This document shows positions 50,054 to 61,939 of a stretch of DNA of 64,000 bases, in pieces. The number at the start of each line of letters is the position of its first letter. Positions within the stretch are counted from its first letter, which is position 1. The stretch comes from Yimella lutea. GTDB taxonomy: Bacteria > Actinomycetota > Actinomycetes > Actinomycetales > Dermatophilaceae. Position numbers and translations under genes: made by a program. The notes below the pieces were generated by a model, which saw only the letters and a list, made by a program, of their open reading frames with translations, was not told where the DNA came from and did not search any database. Location of the stretch: positions 2,356,001 to 2,420,000 of the forward strand of contig NZ_VFMO01000001.1 in the NCBI RefSeq assembly GCF_006715095.1, in the 5' to 3' direction.

Positions 50054-51652
50054 TCAGGCGAGAGTGACCAGGTCGAGGTAGTCCGGACCCCAGTGGTCCT
50101 CCACCCCGTCCGGCAACAGCAGGACCCGCTCGGGTTGCAGCGCGTCCACGGCTCCCTCGTCGTGCGTCACCAGGACGACGGCGCCCTCGTAGCCGTTCAG
50201 CGCACCGAGGATCTCCGCTCGGGATGCCGGATCGAGGTTGTTGGTCGGTTCGTCGAGCAGCAGCACGTTCGCCGCGGAGACGACCAGCATCGCCAGCGAC
50301 AGACGCGTCTTCTCCCCGCCGGACAGCACTCCGGCCGGTTTGTCGACGTCGTCGCCGCTGAACAGGAACGAACCCAACACCTTGCGCACCTCGGTCTCGC
50401 CGAGGTCCGGCGCTGCCGACTTCATGTTGGCCAGCACACTGCGCTCGACGTCGAGGTTCTCGTGCTCCTGCGCGTAGTAACCGAGCTTGAGTCCGTGGCC
50501 CGGCTGCACCTCACCGGTGTCGGGCGTGTCCACACCGGCCAGCAGACGCAGCAAGGTCGTCTTGCCGGCACCGTTCAGACCGAGGACGACGACCTTGCTC
50601 CCCCGGTCGATCGCCAGGTCGACATCGGTGAAGATCTCCAGGGATCCGTACGACCTCGACAGTCCTTCGGCCCGCAGCGGCGTCCTGCCACAGGCGGCCG
50701 GGGTCGGGAAGCGCAGCTTGGCGACCTTGTCGTGCTGACGCTCGCCCTCGACACTGGCCAACAGCCGTTCGGCGCGTCGTGCCATGTTCTGCGCAGCGGT
50801 CGCCTTCGTGGCCTTTGCGCGCATCTTGTCAGCCTGGGTCAGCAACGCAGCCGCCTTCTTCTGCGCGTTCTGCAGCTCGCGCTTGCGGCGCTTCTCGTCG
50901 GTCTCGCGCTGCTGCAGATAGGGCTTCCAGCCGACGTTGTAGATGTCGAGCTCGGCCCGGTTGGCGTCCAGATGGAAGACGCGGGTGACGACGGTGTCGA
51001 GCATCTCCACGTCGTGGCTGATGATGATCAGACCGCCCCGGTAGGCCTTCAGGTAATCGCGCAGCCAGATGATCGAGTCGGCGTCCAAGTGGTTGGTCGG
51101 CTCGTCGAGCAGCAGGGTCTGCGCACCGCTGAACAGGATGCGGGAGAGTTCCACGCGGCGACGCTGACCTCCCGAGAGCGTCTTCAACGGCTGGCCCAGT
51201 ACCCGCTCCGGCAGGCTGAGGCTGGAGGCGATGGACGCCGCTTCGGACTCGGCGGCGTACCCGCCCTGCGCGGTGAACTCGGCGTCCAGCCGGGAGTAAC
51301 GACGCATCGCCTTCTCGCGCAACTCCTCGTCCTCGTCCGCCATACCTGCCTCGGCCTTGCGCAGGTCGCGGATGATCGAATCGAGTCCACGCGCCGAAAG
51401 GATGCGGTCCCGGGCCAGGATCTCCAGGTCGCCGGTGCGCGGGTCCTGCGGCAGGTAGCCCACCTCGCCGGAACTCGTGACCGTGCCGGCGGCCGGAATG
51501 CCTTGTCCGGCAAGGACTTTGGTGAGCGTCGTCTTGCCGGCACCGTTGCGTCCGACCAGGCCCACCCGGTCTCCGGGAGCGACGCGGAAGGTGGCGTTCT
51601 CCACCAAGAGTCGGGAGCCGGCGCGCAGCTCGATGCCTTGAGCGGTGATCAT
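50054..51652 (-). CDS. ABC-F family ATPase, 532 aa
   Basis: Two ABC domains without membrane segments. The first has GRNGAGKTT and LSGGQRRRVELSRIL. The second has GLNGAGKTT and LSGGEKTRLSLAML. They are joined by a Lys/Arg/Ala-rich linker (around residues 245-325, QKKAAALLTQADKMRAKATK). ABC-F proteins act on the ribosome E site as translation factors or confer antibiotic resistance. MITAQGIELRAGSRLL at 51652 is taken as the start, since the 48 codons upstream are Arg/His-rich and unrelated. Confidence 0.9.
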   Translation of the reverse strand: MITAQGIELRAGSRLLVENATFRVAPGDRVGLVGRNGAGKTTLTKVLAGQGIPAAGTVTSSGEVGYLPQDPRTGDLEILARDRILSARGLDSIIRDLRKAEAGMADEDEELREKAMRRYSRLDAEFTAQGGYAAESEAASIASSLSLPERVLGQPLKTLSGGQRRRVELSRILFSGAQTLLLDEPTNHLDADSIIWLRDYLKAYRGGLIIISHDVEMLDTVVTRVFHLDANRAELDIYNVGWKPYLQQRETDEKRRKRELQNAQKKAAALLTQADKMRAKATKATAAQNMARRAERLLASVEGERQHDKVAKLRFPTPAACGRTPLRAEGLSRSYGSLEIFTDVDLAIDRGSKVVVLGLNGAGKTTLLRLLAGVDTPDTGEVQPGHGLKLGYYAQEHENLDVERSVLANMKSAAPDLGETEVRKVLGSFLFSGDDVDKPAGVLSGGEKTRLSLAMLVVSAANVLLLDEPTNNLDPASRAEILGALNGYEGAVVLVTHDEGAVDALQPERVLLLPDGVEDHWGPDYLDLVTLA

Positions 51653-51807
51653 CTTCAGAAGTCCTTCGGACAGATCGCGGGTGCACTGCGGATCGACCGC
51701 GGCAACTGGGTGGCGCGCATGCGACGAGTGGCGCGCGCGACTGGATAGTCTACGCAGGCAGTAGAGCGGCGACCTGACCAGGGCGCCGACGGACACGGAG
51801 GTCCCAA

Positions 51808-52740
51808 GTGACGTTCAACGACAATGCCCAGCTCGACACCTCACAGGTGGAGGGTGGCGGCGGTATGGCGCCCGGTGGCATCGCCGTCGGCGGTGTCGGC
51901 GGTCTCATCCTGACGGTCATCATGGTCCTGCTGAACGGCCTCGGTGGAGGCGGCGGTGGAGGCGGCGGTGGAGGTGCCGGCGGGGGCGCCAACCCGTGGG
52001 ACTTGGGCACCCAGAATGTCGCCGGCAGCAACAGCTCGGTCGACCAGTCGATCTCCCAGTGCAAGACCGGCGCAGACGCCAACCGCGACGACACCTGCCG
52101 CGTGATCGGCACGGTCAACAGTGTCCAGGACTTCTGGACCAACTACCTGCCCGAGTACGGCAAGCAGTACGAGCCCGCGAAGACCGTCCTGTACAGCGGC
52201 TCCACCCAGACCGCGTGCGGTACCGGTAGCTCGGCGATGGGCCCGTTCTACTGCCCGCTGGACCAGAAGGTCTACATCGACGTCTCCTTCTTCCAGGAGC
52301 TGTCGAGCAAGTACGGCGCCGACGGCGGCAACCTCGCGCAGATGTACGTCGTCGCGCACGAGTACGGCCACCACGTGCAGAACCTGCTTGGCATCCTCGG
52401 CCGCTCGCAGCAGGACCCGCAGGGTCCGAACTCCGCCGCGGTTCGCACCGAACTGCAGGCCGACTGCTACGGCGGGCTCTGGGTGCACCACGCGGCCAAC
52501 ACCAAGGACGCGAACGGCAACACGCTGCTGCAGAAGCCGACCGAGCAGGACATCGAGTCCGCGCTGTCAGCTGCCGCAGCTGTCGGTGACGACCGGATCC
52601 AGGAGAAGTCCCAGGGGCGTGTGACCCCGGAGAACTGGACCCACGGCTCCGCAGCCGCTCGCCAGAAGTGGTTCATGGTCGGGTACGAAACCGGCGACAT
52701 CCGCCAGTGCGACACGTTCGCGCCGGCCACTGTGGAGTAG
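51808..52740 (+). CDS. YpfJ-type neutral zinc metallopeptidase, 310 aa
   Basis: A short cytoplasmic N-terminus is followed by one membrane segment (~30-48), a Gly-rich hinge (a run of about 15 Gly/Ala residues) and a peptidase domain. The zinc site HEYGHH is in MYVVAHEYGHHVQNLLGILG (HExxH), and the downstream acidic ligand region is TELQADCYGGLWVHHA. The domain is anchored outside the membrane. Substrate unknown. It is divergent from the ABC-F gene. Confidence 0.9.
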   Translation: MTFNDNAQLDTSQVEGGGGMAPGGIAVGGVGGLILTVIMVLLNGLGGGGGGGGGGGAGGGANPWDLGTQNVAGSNSSVDQSISQCKTGADANRDDTCRVIGTVNSVQDFWTNYLPEYGKQYEPAKTVLYSGSTQTACGTGSSAMGPFYCPLDQKVYIDVSFFQELSSKYGADGGNLAQMYVVAHEYGHHVQNLLGILGRSQQDPQGPNSAAVRTELQADCYGGLWVHHAANTKDANGNTLLQKPTEQDIESALSAAAAVGDDRIQEKSQGRVTPENWTHGSAAARQKWFMVGYETGDIRQCDTFAPATVE

Positions 52741-52821
52741 TCCTAGCACCACCCAACAACGAGTGGGTCCAGCCACCATCGCGTCCTCAGACCAACGAGG
52801 GTCCGGGGTTGCAGACCTGGA

Positions 52822-53748
52822 TCACCGACCCGTACCGCCACCGGAAGGGGCGGTGCGCGTGTCGACCGGAACCGTCAGTGCGACCTGGTAGCCGACACTC
52901 GGACTGCCTGTGGCCGTGGCGATCTGTGACTTGCCGCCGTCGTCCCCGAACACGTTGTCGCTGTCCAGGCTCAGCTGGGCCAGGTTGGTGACCGACCGTT
53001 CGTACCCCGAGGTGGCGTACACCGCATCGCAGACGTTCTTCGGCAACGCGACCTGGGAGGTGGCGATGACCTTCGACGAGTCGGTGATGGCGTCCTGGTC
53101 TGGGTACACCTCGAAGTGGATGTGCGGCCAGCGCCCCGAGTAGCAGGCGGGAAAGATCGAGGTGAAGGTGACCTTGCCGTCGGCGTCGGCGATCTGCACG
53201 CCGCGCAGGTAGTTCTCGTTCTCGACCCCGGAGCTGTACATCGAGTAGTTGCCGTCTCGGTCGCAGTGCCATGCGTAGACGGCGGCGTTCTTGAACGCGG
53301 CGCCGGAGTCGGCCATGTCGAGCACGGTGAGCTCCAGAGTCATCGGCACGCCCTGCGCGGTGCCCCTGGCCGAACCGATGCTGCTGCGGATGTCCCGGCG
53401 CACGACGCCGGACTCCTGCAGGATGTCCGGTCCGTTGGAGCCGTCACCGGGGTACGGCCCGGCGGTCTCGTCCGGGATCTCGGACAGACTCGCGGACGAC
53501 GTGGCGGCGCTGCCCGAGGAGTCGGTTGCATTGCTCGTCGACGCACCGGTTGAGTCACCGCCCGAACCGCAGGCTGCCAGTACCGCAGTGCCCGCACCGA
53601 AGCCGAACACCTTGAGCGCGCGACGGCGGCTGAGCGTGGTCAGGTCGAACTGCAAGCCCTGATCCACGACCTCCTCGTCCTGCTTCGGCAGCACGCGGCC
53701 CTCGTAGGTGCGCAGTCGGTCGGTCATGGTCTTCTCCCTCGTTGACAT
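52822..53748 (-). CDS. Tat-exported lipoprotein intradiol ring-cleavage dioxygenase-like protein, 308 aa
   Basis: A twin-arginine signal (SRRRALKVFGFGAG) leads to a lipobox (VLAACGSGG), so a secreted, membrane-anchored lipoprotein is expected. The catalytic domain matches intradiol dioxygenases: AWHCDRDGNYSMY and FPACYSGRWPHIHFEVYPDQ hold the Tyr and His ligands of the non-heme ferric iron. Extracytoplasmic versions are known in actinobacteria; the catechol substrate is unknown. The start at 53748 is the longer choice; ATG 53727 is an alternative. Confidence 0.85.
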   Translation of the reverse strand: MSTREKTMTDRLRTYEGRVLPKQDEEVVDQGLQFDLTTLSRRRALKVFGFGAGTAVLAACGSGGDSTGASTSNATDSSGSAATSSASLSEIPDETAGPYPGDGSNGPDILQESGVVRRDIRSSIGSARGTAQGVPMTLELTVLDMADSGAAFKNAAVYAWHCDRDGNYSMYSSGVENENYLRGVQIADADGKVTFTSIFPACYSGRWPHIHFEVYPDQDAITDSSKVIATSQVALPKNVCDAVYATSGYERSVTNLAQLSLDSDNVFGDDGGKSQIATATGSPSVGYQVALTVPVDTRTAPSGGGTGR

Positions 53749-53934
53749 GACCGTCAGTCGACACCTGCTTGCCGGCGTCGTCCTGTCGGGTCACTGTGCA
53801 CTGTCTGTGAGCGCCCGGTCGGTCACGTGCCGCTTATCACCGGGCCCGAGAGGTCTGCCGAAAGGGCACCGACGGGTCATCTTCGGACTGACCGGCTCGT
53901 GCTCCGTCCGGACCGGCTCCGGTCCACGAGTGCT

Positions 53935-54720
53935 TTACGCGTTGTCGGGAATCATCGGTGACGTCAGCGGCGCGTCCTGGCCGTACTTGCGCACCAGGAC
54001 GGCCTGCTGGCCGAGCGTCCACAGGTTGGAGAACATCCAGTACAGGACCAGGCCCGCCGGAACGAAGAAGGCACCGAAGACCACGCCCACCAGGGACAAC
54101 CAGGGCATCACCTTCAGCACGCCGGCCATCGGGTCACCTTCGGCCGGGGTGCTGAAGTTGAAACATCGTTGGGTGGCCCAGGTTGCCCCGCCGGCGACCA
54201 GCGCGATCAGCAGGATCACTACGAACTGAGTGCCGCTCACCGCGTTGAGCCGTGAGTCGAGACCGACGCCGAACAGCGATACGGCCATCGCTGATCCGAC
54301 CGCCTGGTTGCTCAAGGCGCCGACCCGCTTGCCGTCGGTCACCTTCATGATCAGGTGGTACAGGGAGAGGAAGACCGGCATCTGCAGCAGCACCGGCAGG
54401 CAGCCTGCGGCCGACATGCCGTGCTCGACCTGGATGGCCTTGCGCTCCTGCATCATCGCCTTGATGCTCTCCTGGTCCCGCTTGCCGGCGTACTTCGCCT
54501 GCAACTCGCGCATGGCGGGTGCGGCCTTCGCCGCGGCCCGGGCGTGTTTGGCCCCGGAGATGGCAAGCGGGAGCAGGACCAGACGGACTGCACAGGTGAG
54601 CAGCGCGATCGCCACGACCCAGTCGGCAGCGCCGGATAGACCGATGGTGGTGGCCAACGCGTGGGCGCCGGCCAGGAGTGTGCCCAGCAGGGCGGTCAGG
54701 GGCGAGAAGAAGTCAGGCAT
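53935..54720 (-). CDS. YidC/Oxa1 family membrane protein insertase, 261 aa
   Basis: Five or so membrane helices with the YidC motifs RLVLLPLAISGAKHARAAAK, the coiled-coil hairpin (LQAKYAGKRDQESIKAMMQE), GCLPVLLQMPVFLSLYHLIM and YWMFSNLWTLGQQAVL. It is a short form without the periplasmic P1 domain. It lies away from the rnpA-rpmH region where the main actinobacterial yidC resides, so it is probably a second paralogue. The start is ATG 54720; the frame upstream overlaps the DUF6412-like gene and is not coding. Confidence 0.9.
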   Translation of the reverse strand: MPDFFSPLTALLGTLLAGAHALATTIGLSGAADWVVAIALLTCAVRLVLLPLAISGAKHARAAAKAAPAMRELQAKYAGKRDQESIKAMMQERKAIQVEHGMSAAGCLPVLLQMPVFLSLYHLIMKVTDGKRVGALSNQAVGSAMAVSLFGVGLDSRLNAVSGTQFVVILLIALVAGGATWATQRCFNFSTPAEGDPMAGVLKVMPWLSLVGVVFGAFFVPAGLVLYWMFSNLWTLGQQAVLVRKYGQDAPLTSPMIPDNA

Positions 54721-54782
54721 GGCAAGGTGCTCCGTTTCCCCCACACGGGGATTCGTTCGGGTCGAGTCTGAGTTGTGCGGGC

Positions 54783-55070
54783 TCAGACCAGCCCGGGAGC
54801 GCGTGGCTGGATCGGGTGCCGCAGCACGATCTGTGCCACCGAGCATCGTGTCGGGGCGGTGAGCACGGATGCCGGAGCGTGCAGACCTGCGGTCGCGCGC
54901 GGGCCGTACGAGCGTTGACCAACAGCGACCGCGACGACGCCGACGAGCACCGCCAGCACGGCAGGCAGCACGCCACCGTCGGGTAGCCCGGCCAGACAGA
55001 CCGCCGCGACAACGACAACGACCGGCCAGCCGACCACCCACAGGGTGCCAGCTCGCCGGTCGTCACTCAT
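54783..55070 (-). CDS. DUF6412-like small membrane protein, 95 aa
   Basis: One or two hydrophobic segments (~12-48) are followed by RSYGPRATAGLHAPASVLTA and PTRCSVAQIVLRHPIQPRAP, a tail I recognise from DUF6412 proteins that sit next to short YidC genes in actinobacteria. It is 62 bp upstream of yidC in the same direction. Function unknown; a role with the insertase is inferred from context. Confidence 0.7.
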   Translation of the reverse strand: MSDDRRAGTLWVVGWPVVVVVAAVCLAGLPDGGVLPAVLAVLVGVVAVAVGQRSYGPRATAGLHAPASVLTAPTRCSVAQIVLRHPIQPRAPGLV

Positions 55071-55080
55071 GCGGTCCAGG

Positions 55081-55407
55081 CTAGACGTTGAAGCCGAGGG
55101 CGCGAAGCTGCTCGCGCCCGTCGTCGGTGATCTTGTCCGGGCCCCAAGGCGGCATCCAGACCCAGTTGATCCGGGTCGAGGAGACGAGCCCCTCAAGCGC
55201 CTGGTGGGTCTGGTCCTCGATGACGTCGGTCAGCGGGCAGGCCGCCGAGGTCAACGTCATGTCAATGACGGTGTTGTTGTCGCCGTCGACGGTGATGCCG
55301 TAGACGAGGCCGAGGTCGACGACATTGATGCCGAGCTCGGGGTCGACGACGTCGCGCATCGCCTCTTCCACGTCCGCCACGTTGGGCGGGGTCTGTACGT
55401 CGGTCAT
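55081..55407 (-). CDS. sufT: SufT-like metal-sulfur cluster assembly factor, 108 aa
   Basis: A MIP18/DUF59 family protein: VEEAMRDVVDPELGINVVDL, GLVYGI and TLTSAACPLTDVIEDQ carry the conserved Asp and Cys. It helps Fe-S cluster maturation on target proteins. The start MTDVQTPP at 55407 overlaps the sufU stop by 4 bp (ATGA). Last gene of the suf operon. Confidence 0.9.
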   Translation of the reverse strand: MTDVQTPPNVADVEEAMRDVVDPELGINVVDLGLVYGITVDGDNNTVIDMTLTSAACPLTDVIEDQTHQALEGLVSSTRINWVWMPPWGPDKITDDGREQLRALGFNV

Positions 55408-55888
55408 GAGTTGCCTCCCTGAGATCGGGCCTGCGAAGAAGTACTTGAGATGTCGGCGCCGGCTCGTGCCAGCGCGTCGGTGTAGGCGGTCCACCCCAGC
55501 AGCGCACACTTCACCCGGGCCGGGTACTTGGAGACACCGGCAAGGGCGACGCCGTCACCGATCATCTCCTCATCCCCCGGGTCCTGGCCACGGCTGGTGA
55601 GCATGGAACGCATCGCCTCGAAGGTTTCCAGGCTCTCGGTCACACTGTGGCCGATCACCTCCTCGGCCAGGATCGAGGTCGAGGCGACAGAGATCGAGCA
55701 ACCGATCGAGTCGTAGGAAACATCGGCGACCTTGGCGTCCGAACCCTCACCCTCGAGGTGAACTCGAAGGGTGACCTCGTCGCCGCACGAGGTATTGACG
55801 TGGTGTGTCTCGGCGTCAAACGGCTCGCGCAGGCCCGCGTGCTGCGGGTGCTTGGAGTGGTCGAGGATCAACTGCTGGTACAGGTCCA

Positions 55889-55889
<1 letters not shown>
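55404..55889 (-). CDS. sufU: SufU Fe-S cluster assembly sulfur acceptor
   Basis: A 161-aa IscU-like fold: the three zinc-binding Cys appear in NTSCGDEVTLRVHL, DSIGCSISVAS and VKCALLGWTAYTDAL. It starts MDLYQQLILDHSKHPQHAGL, which is diagnostic of SufU. It accepts persulfide sulfur from SufS by metal swapping. The ATG overlaps the sufS stop. Confidence 0.94.
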
Positions 55890-57963
<2,074 letters not shown>

Positions 57964-58000
57964 ATCAGTGTTCTCTTTCCTTGAAGCAGGTTCGAAAAGT

Positions 58001-58318
58001 TCAGTTGTTCAGGGCGACGTTGACGTCGGAGCCGTCGATCTTCACGAAGTGGACGACGACCGGGACGGTGGCCGGCAGGCCTGTCGGCGCCCCGGTGTTG
58101 AGGTCGAAACGGGAGCCGTGCAGCCAGCACTCGATGGTGCAGCCCTCGACCTCACCCTCGGCCAACGAGACGTTCGCGTGGGTGCAGGTGTCGTCGATCG
58201 CGTGCACCTCGCCGAGGCTGTCGCGCACGATGGCGACCCGACGACCGTCGAAATCGGCGACCACTGCGCCGACCTCGGGCAGGTCGTCCAGGGTGCAGAC
58301 CTTGACGTACTCGCTCAC
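58001..58318 (-). CDS. Rieske-type [2Fe-2S] ferredoxin of the suf operon, 105 aa
   Basis: A Rieske domain with both ligand pairs: [15 protein letters not shown] then [13 protein letters not shown] (C-x-H and C-x2-H). It is similar to ferredoxin components of ring-hydroxylating dioxygenases and is regularly found between sufD and sufC in actinobacteria. It may supply electrons for cluster assembly. Its start overlaps the sufD stop by 4 bp. Confidence 0.92.
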   Translation of the reverse strand: MSEYVKVCTLDDLPEVGAVVADFDGRRVAIVRDSLGEVHAIDDTCTHANVSLAEGEVEGCTIECWLHGSRFDLNTGAPTGLPATVPVVVHFVKIDGSDVNVALNN

Positions 58319-59499
58319 TGCTCGGTCGCCGCCAGTTCGTCCTCGATGGCTTCCATCAGGCCGTCGACTACCTCGGGAACACCGATCTTGGCGACGATGT
58401 CGGCGAAGAAGCCGCGCACGACCAGGCGACGGGCCTCGGCCTCGGGAATGCCGCGAGCCTGCAGGTAGAACAACTGCTCGTCGTCGAAGCGGCCGGTCGA
58501 GGACGCGTGCCCCGCCCCCTCGATGTCGCCGGTCTCGATCTCAAGGTTGGGCACCGAGTCGGCGCGCGCCCCGTCGGTGAGCACCAGGTTGCGGTTGAGC
58601 TCGTAGGTCTCGATCCCCTCGGCCTCGGCGCGGATCAACACGTCGCCCACCCAGACGGTGCGGGCGGTGTCGCCCTGCAGCGCACCCTTGTAGGTGACCA
58701 GCGACCGGCAGCGCGGCGCGTTGTGGTCGACGAAGGAGCGGTGCTCCAGGTGCTGACCGGCGTCGGCGAAGTAGACACCGAGCAGCGTCGCGTCGCCGCC
58801 GGGGCCGGCGTACTTCACGTTGCTGTTCAGCCGCACGACGTTGCCTCCCAGCGTCACGACGATGTGACGGTAGGTGGCGTCGCGTCCGACCATCGCGTCG
58901 TGCTGACCGAGGTGATTGGCGTCGTCGTCCCACTGCTGCAGCGAGACGACCGTGAGGTTGGCGCCGTCACCGACGACGACCTCGAGGTTGCCGGTGTGGT
59001 CGGCCGACCCGGTGTGCTCCAGAATCACCAGGGCCTTCGAGTGCCGTCCGGCCTCGATGACGTAGTGCGCGTTGGAACGACGTCCGGCACCCTCACCGTG
59101 CACGCGGACGCGCAGCGGCTCGGCGTACTCGGTGTCGTTGTCCAGCTTCAGGTGCAGCGCCTGCTCGGTGTTGGCCGAGGCAACCACTGCCGCCCGATCG
59201 GCCGGCGTGAGCACGGTGCCGCGCGGGGCCTCACCGATGTCCAGCGTGTCGGCCACGACCGCCTGCGCCCCGCTGACGTCGACGGTGACCGCACCGTCGT
59301 CGCCCGCGGCGTCGCTGAACAGGTTGGTCAGCGTGTCGATCGGGGTGAAGCGCCACTCCTCCTCGCGGCCGTGCGGCACGGGGAAGTCGGCCGACTCGAA
59401 CGAGGTCTTGCGCTCGGCGCGCGACTGGTCGGGCACGAAGGCCGCGGACGAGTCGGTGTGCCCCTGGGCCTGGTTGCGCTCTGGCGTGATGAGCGTCAT
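58315..59499 (-). CDS. sufD: SufD scaffold component
   Basis: A 394-aa SufBD-family protein with the C-terminal beta-helix (RSLVTYKGALQGDTARTVWV, GHASSTGRFDDEQLFYLQAR) and the RGIPEAEARRLVVRGFFADI end motif. It forms the SufBCD complex. An overlapping gene order sufB-sufD-ferredoxin is kept. Confidence 0.95.
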   Translation of the reverse strand: MTLITPERNQAQGHTDSSAAFVPDQSRAERKTSFESADFPVPHGREEEWRFTPIDTLTNLFSDAAGDDGAVTVDVSGAQAVVADTLDIGEAPRGTVLTPADRAAVVASANTEQALHLKLDNDTEYAEPLRVRVHGEGAGRRSNAHYVIEAGRHSKALVILEHTGSADHTGNLEVVVGDGANLTVVSLQQWDDDANHLGQHDAMVGRDATYRHIVVTLGGNVVRLNSNVKYAGPGGDATLLGVYFADAGQHLEHRSFVDHNAPRCRSLVTYKGALQGDTARTVWVGDVLIRAEAEGIETYELNRNLVLTDGARADSVPNLEIETGDIEGAGHASSTGRFDDEQLFYLQARGIPEAEARRLVVRGFFADIVAKIGVPEVVDGLMEAIEDELAATEQ

Positions 59500-59547
59500 G
59501 AAAGTTGAATCTCCTTGTCGTTGATGGATTTGCGGGTGCGTCGGGGG

Positions 59548-60966
59548 TTATCCGACGGCACCTTCCATCTGCAGCTCGATCAGGCGGTTGAGTTCGAGCG
59601 CGTACTCCATCGGCAGCTCACGGGCGATCGGCTCGACGAAGCCACGCACGATCATCGCCATGGCCTCCTCCTCCGACAGACCGCGCGAGCGCAGGTAGAA
59701 CAGCTGGTCCTCGCTCACCTTGGACACGGTGGCCTCGTGACCCATCTGCACGTCGTCCTCGCGGACGTCGACGTACGGGTAGGTGTCGCTGCGGCTGATC
59801 TGGTCGACCAGCAGCGCGTCGCACACGACGCTGGACTTGGAGTGCTCGGCACCCTCCAGCACCTGGACCAGGCCGCGGTAGGAGGTGCGTCCGCCACCAC
59901 GGGCGACAGACTTGGAGACGATCGTCGACGACGTGTGCGGAGCCGCGTGCACCATCTTGGCGCCGGCGTCCTGGTGCTGACCCTCGCCCGCGAACGCGAT
60001 CGACAGGGTCTCGCCCTTGGAGTGCTCACCGAGCAGGAAGACGGCCGGGTACTTCATGGTGACCTTGGAGCCGATGTTGCCGTCGATCCACTCCATCGTC
60101 GCGCCCTCGTCGCAGGTGGCGCGCTTGGTGACCAGGTTGTACACGTTGTTCGACCAGTTCTGGATGGTCGTGTACCGGACGCGGGCGTTCTTCTTCACGA
60201 TGATCTCGACGACGGCGGAGTGCAGCGAGTCCGACTTGTAGATCGGCGCGGTGCAGCCCTCGACGTAGTGGACGTAGGAGTCCTCGTCGGCGATGATCAG
60301 CGTCCGCTCGAACTGGCCCATGTTCTCGGTGTTGATGCGGAAGTAGGCCTGCAGCGGGATGTCGACGTGGACGCCCTTGGGCACGTAGATGAACGAGCCA
60401 CCCGACCACACGGCCGTGTTCAGCGCCGCGAACTTGTTGTCGCCGCTGGGGATGACCGAACCGAAGTACTCCTTGAAGAGTTCCTCGTGCTCGCGCAGGC
60501 CGGTGTCGGTGTCGACGAAGATGACACCCTTCTCCTCCAGGTCTTCGCGGATCTGGTGGTAGACGACCTCGGACTCGTACTGGGCGGCGACGCCGGCGAC
60601 CAGGCGCTGCTTCTCCGCCTCGGGGATGCCGAGTCGGTCGTAGGTGTTCTTGATGTCCTCGGGCAGGTCCTCCCAGCTGGTGGCCTGCTTCTCGGTGGAC
60701 TTCACGAAGTACTTGATGTTCTGGAAGTCGATGCCGGTGAGATCGGAGCCCCACTGCGGCATGGGCTTCTTGTAGAACAGGCTGAGCGCCTTGAGGCGCC
60801 GCTCCTTCATCCAGGCCGGCTCGCTCTTGCGGTCGGAGATGTCGTGGACGACCTCGTCGTTCAGGCCGCGGCGAGCGCTGGCGCCCGCGGTGTCACTGTC
60901 GGCCCAGCCGTACTCGTAACGGCCGATGTCCTTCAGTCCCGGGTTGAGCTCTTCGATGGTGCTCAT
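59548..60966 (-). CDS. sufB: SufB scaffold component
   Basis: A 472-aa Suf[61 protein letters not shown] and [20 protein letters not shown] are all present. The start [20 protein letters not shown] at 60966 overlaps the end of sufR by 4 bp; the longer upstream reading in this frame is a shadow of sufR. Confidence 0.95.
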   Translation of the reverse strand: MSTIEELNPGLKDIGRYEYGWADSDTAGASARRGLNDEVVHDISDRKSEPAWMKERRLKALSLFYKKPMPQWGSDLTGIDFQNIKYFVKSTEKQATSWEDLPEDIKNTYDRLGIPEAEKQRLVAGVAAQYESEVVYHQIREDLEEKGVIFVDTDTGLREHEELFKEYFGSVIPSGDNKFAALNTAVWSGGSFIYVPKGVHVDIPLQAYFRINTENMGQFERTLIIADEDSYVHYVEGCTAPIYKSDSLHSAVVEIIVKKNARVRYTTIQNWSNNVYNLVTKRATCDEGATMEWIDGNIGSKVTMKYPAVFLLGEHSKGETLSIAFAGEGQHQDAGAKMVHAAPHTSSTIVSKSVARGGGRTSYRGLVQVLEGAEHSKSSVVCDALLVDQISRSDTYPYVDVREDDVQMGHEATVSKVSEDQLFYLRSRGLSEEEAMAMIVRGFVEPIARELPMEYALELNRLIELQMEGAVG

Positions 60967-61688
60967 CGCGGATCCCTTCTCTTCTGTGGCGAATTGGCAA
61001 GTTGGTTGGCGGGGATGAACGTCGTGCAGACGTGGTCGCCGTATGCGAGCGACGCAAGCCTTTGGACGTGTGCTCCGAGCAGGTCGGAGAAGACTTCGGT
61101 CTCGGCTTCGCAGAACTGCGGGAACTCGGCGGCCACATGTTGCACCGGGCAGTGCCCTTGACACAGTTGAACGCCTGCGAGTGGCGTTCCCTTCCCGACC
61201 GGCCGGGACGATGCGGCGTAGCCCTCGATACGCAACGCTTCGGCGAGTGCCGCGGCGCGCGCCTGCGGGTCGTCGCCCGCCGCCTCGACGGCGGGGCGGA
61301 TCTGCTCGGCGAGCTTCAGGGCTCGCGCACGCGCGAAGGCACCCACGGCCTCCTCGCCCTGGTTGTCACGCAGGAAGCGCAGCACCGAGGTGGCGAGTTC
61401 GTCGTAGTCGCCGCGCAGGCTCTGGTGGCCCCGTTCGGTCAGCACATACGCGCGGGCCGGACGTCCCCGCTTACGGGCGCCGGCCAGCGCGTGATCGGAT
61501 TCTTCGACCGCGCCTTCCTCGGCGAGCACGTCGAGGTGACGTCGGACGCCGGCAGTGGTCAGACCGAGAATCTCGGCGACTTGCGCAGCGGTGATCGGAC
61601 CGCGCTCGCTGACCAGCGTGAGCACGCGGCGACGCGTGCCGGACTCGGCACGGTCGGCTGCGGGCACAGCACGGTCAGCAATAAACAC
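60963..61688 (-). CDS. sufR: SufR-type Fe-S sensing transcriptional regulator, 241 aa
   Basis: The N-terminal winged helix ([20 protein letters not shown], then [14 protein letters not shown]) is followed by a C-terminal region with three Cys in [20 protein letters not shown], the cluster-binding site of SufR repressors. It is expected to sense [4Fe-4S] status and repress the operon it heads. The start could be GTG 61688 or an internal GTG at 61667. A palindrome at 61680-61708 overlaps the upstream start and is the likely operator. Confidence 0.9.
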   Translation of the reverse strand: MFIADRAVPAADRAESGTRRRVLTLVSERGPITAAQVAEILGLTTAGVRRHLDVLAEEGAVEESDHALAGARKRGRPARAYVLTERGHQSLRGDYDELATSVLRFLRDNQGEEAVGAFARARALKLAEQIRPAVEAAGDDPQARAAALAEALRIEGYAASSRPVGKGTPLAGVQLCQGHCPVQHVAAEFPQFCEAETEVFSDLLGAHVQRLASLAYGDHVCTTFIPANQLANSPQKRRDPR

Positions 61689-61708
61689 AACACCAGTATG
61701 TCCTTATT
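61680..61708 (-). promoter_or_regulatory. Candidate SufR operator at the head of the suf operon
   Basis: An inverted repeat AATAAACACA (61680-61689) - N9 - TGTCCTTATT (61699-61708), with 8 of 10 positions symmetric. A weak promoter (CATACT about 18 bases after TTTCCA, minus strand) lies around it. Position and symmetry fit autoregulation by SufR; the binding is not shown. Confidence 0.5.
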
Positions 61709-61939
61709 CGAAAAGCCTTGGAAACTCAGGTAGACCTAACCCGCTCACGTGCCTCCGGCGAGGCCTCGGCGATCAGGCGGACATGCTGTCGATCCCGTCC
61801 GACAACCACGTCCGCAGCCGCCGGCTCGCGCGTTCCCGTCCGGCGTCCCCGGCAATCGAGCGGCGCGTGCTCGGACTCCCAGACGTCGGCCTGAGCTGAC
61901 GACGGCTGTCATCGCCGTCCGGAAAGCAACCTAGACTGG

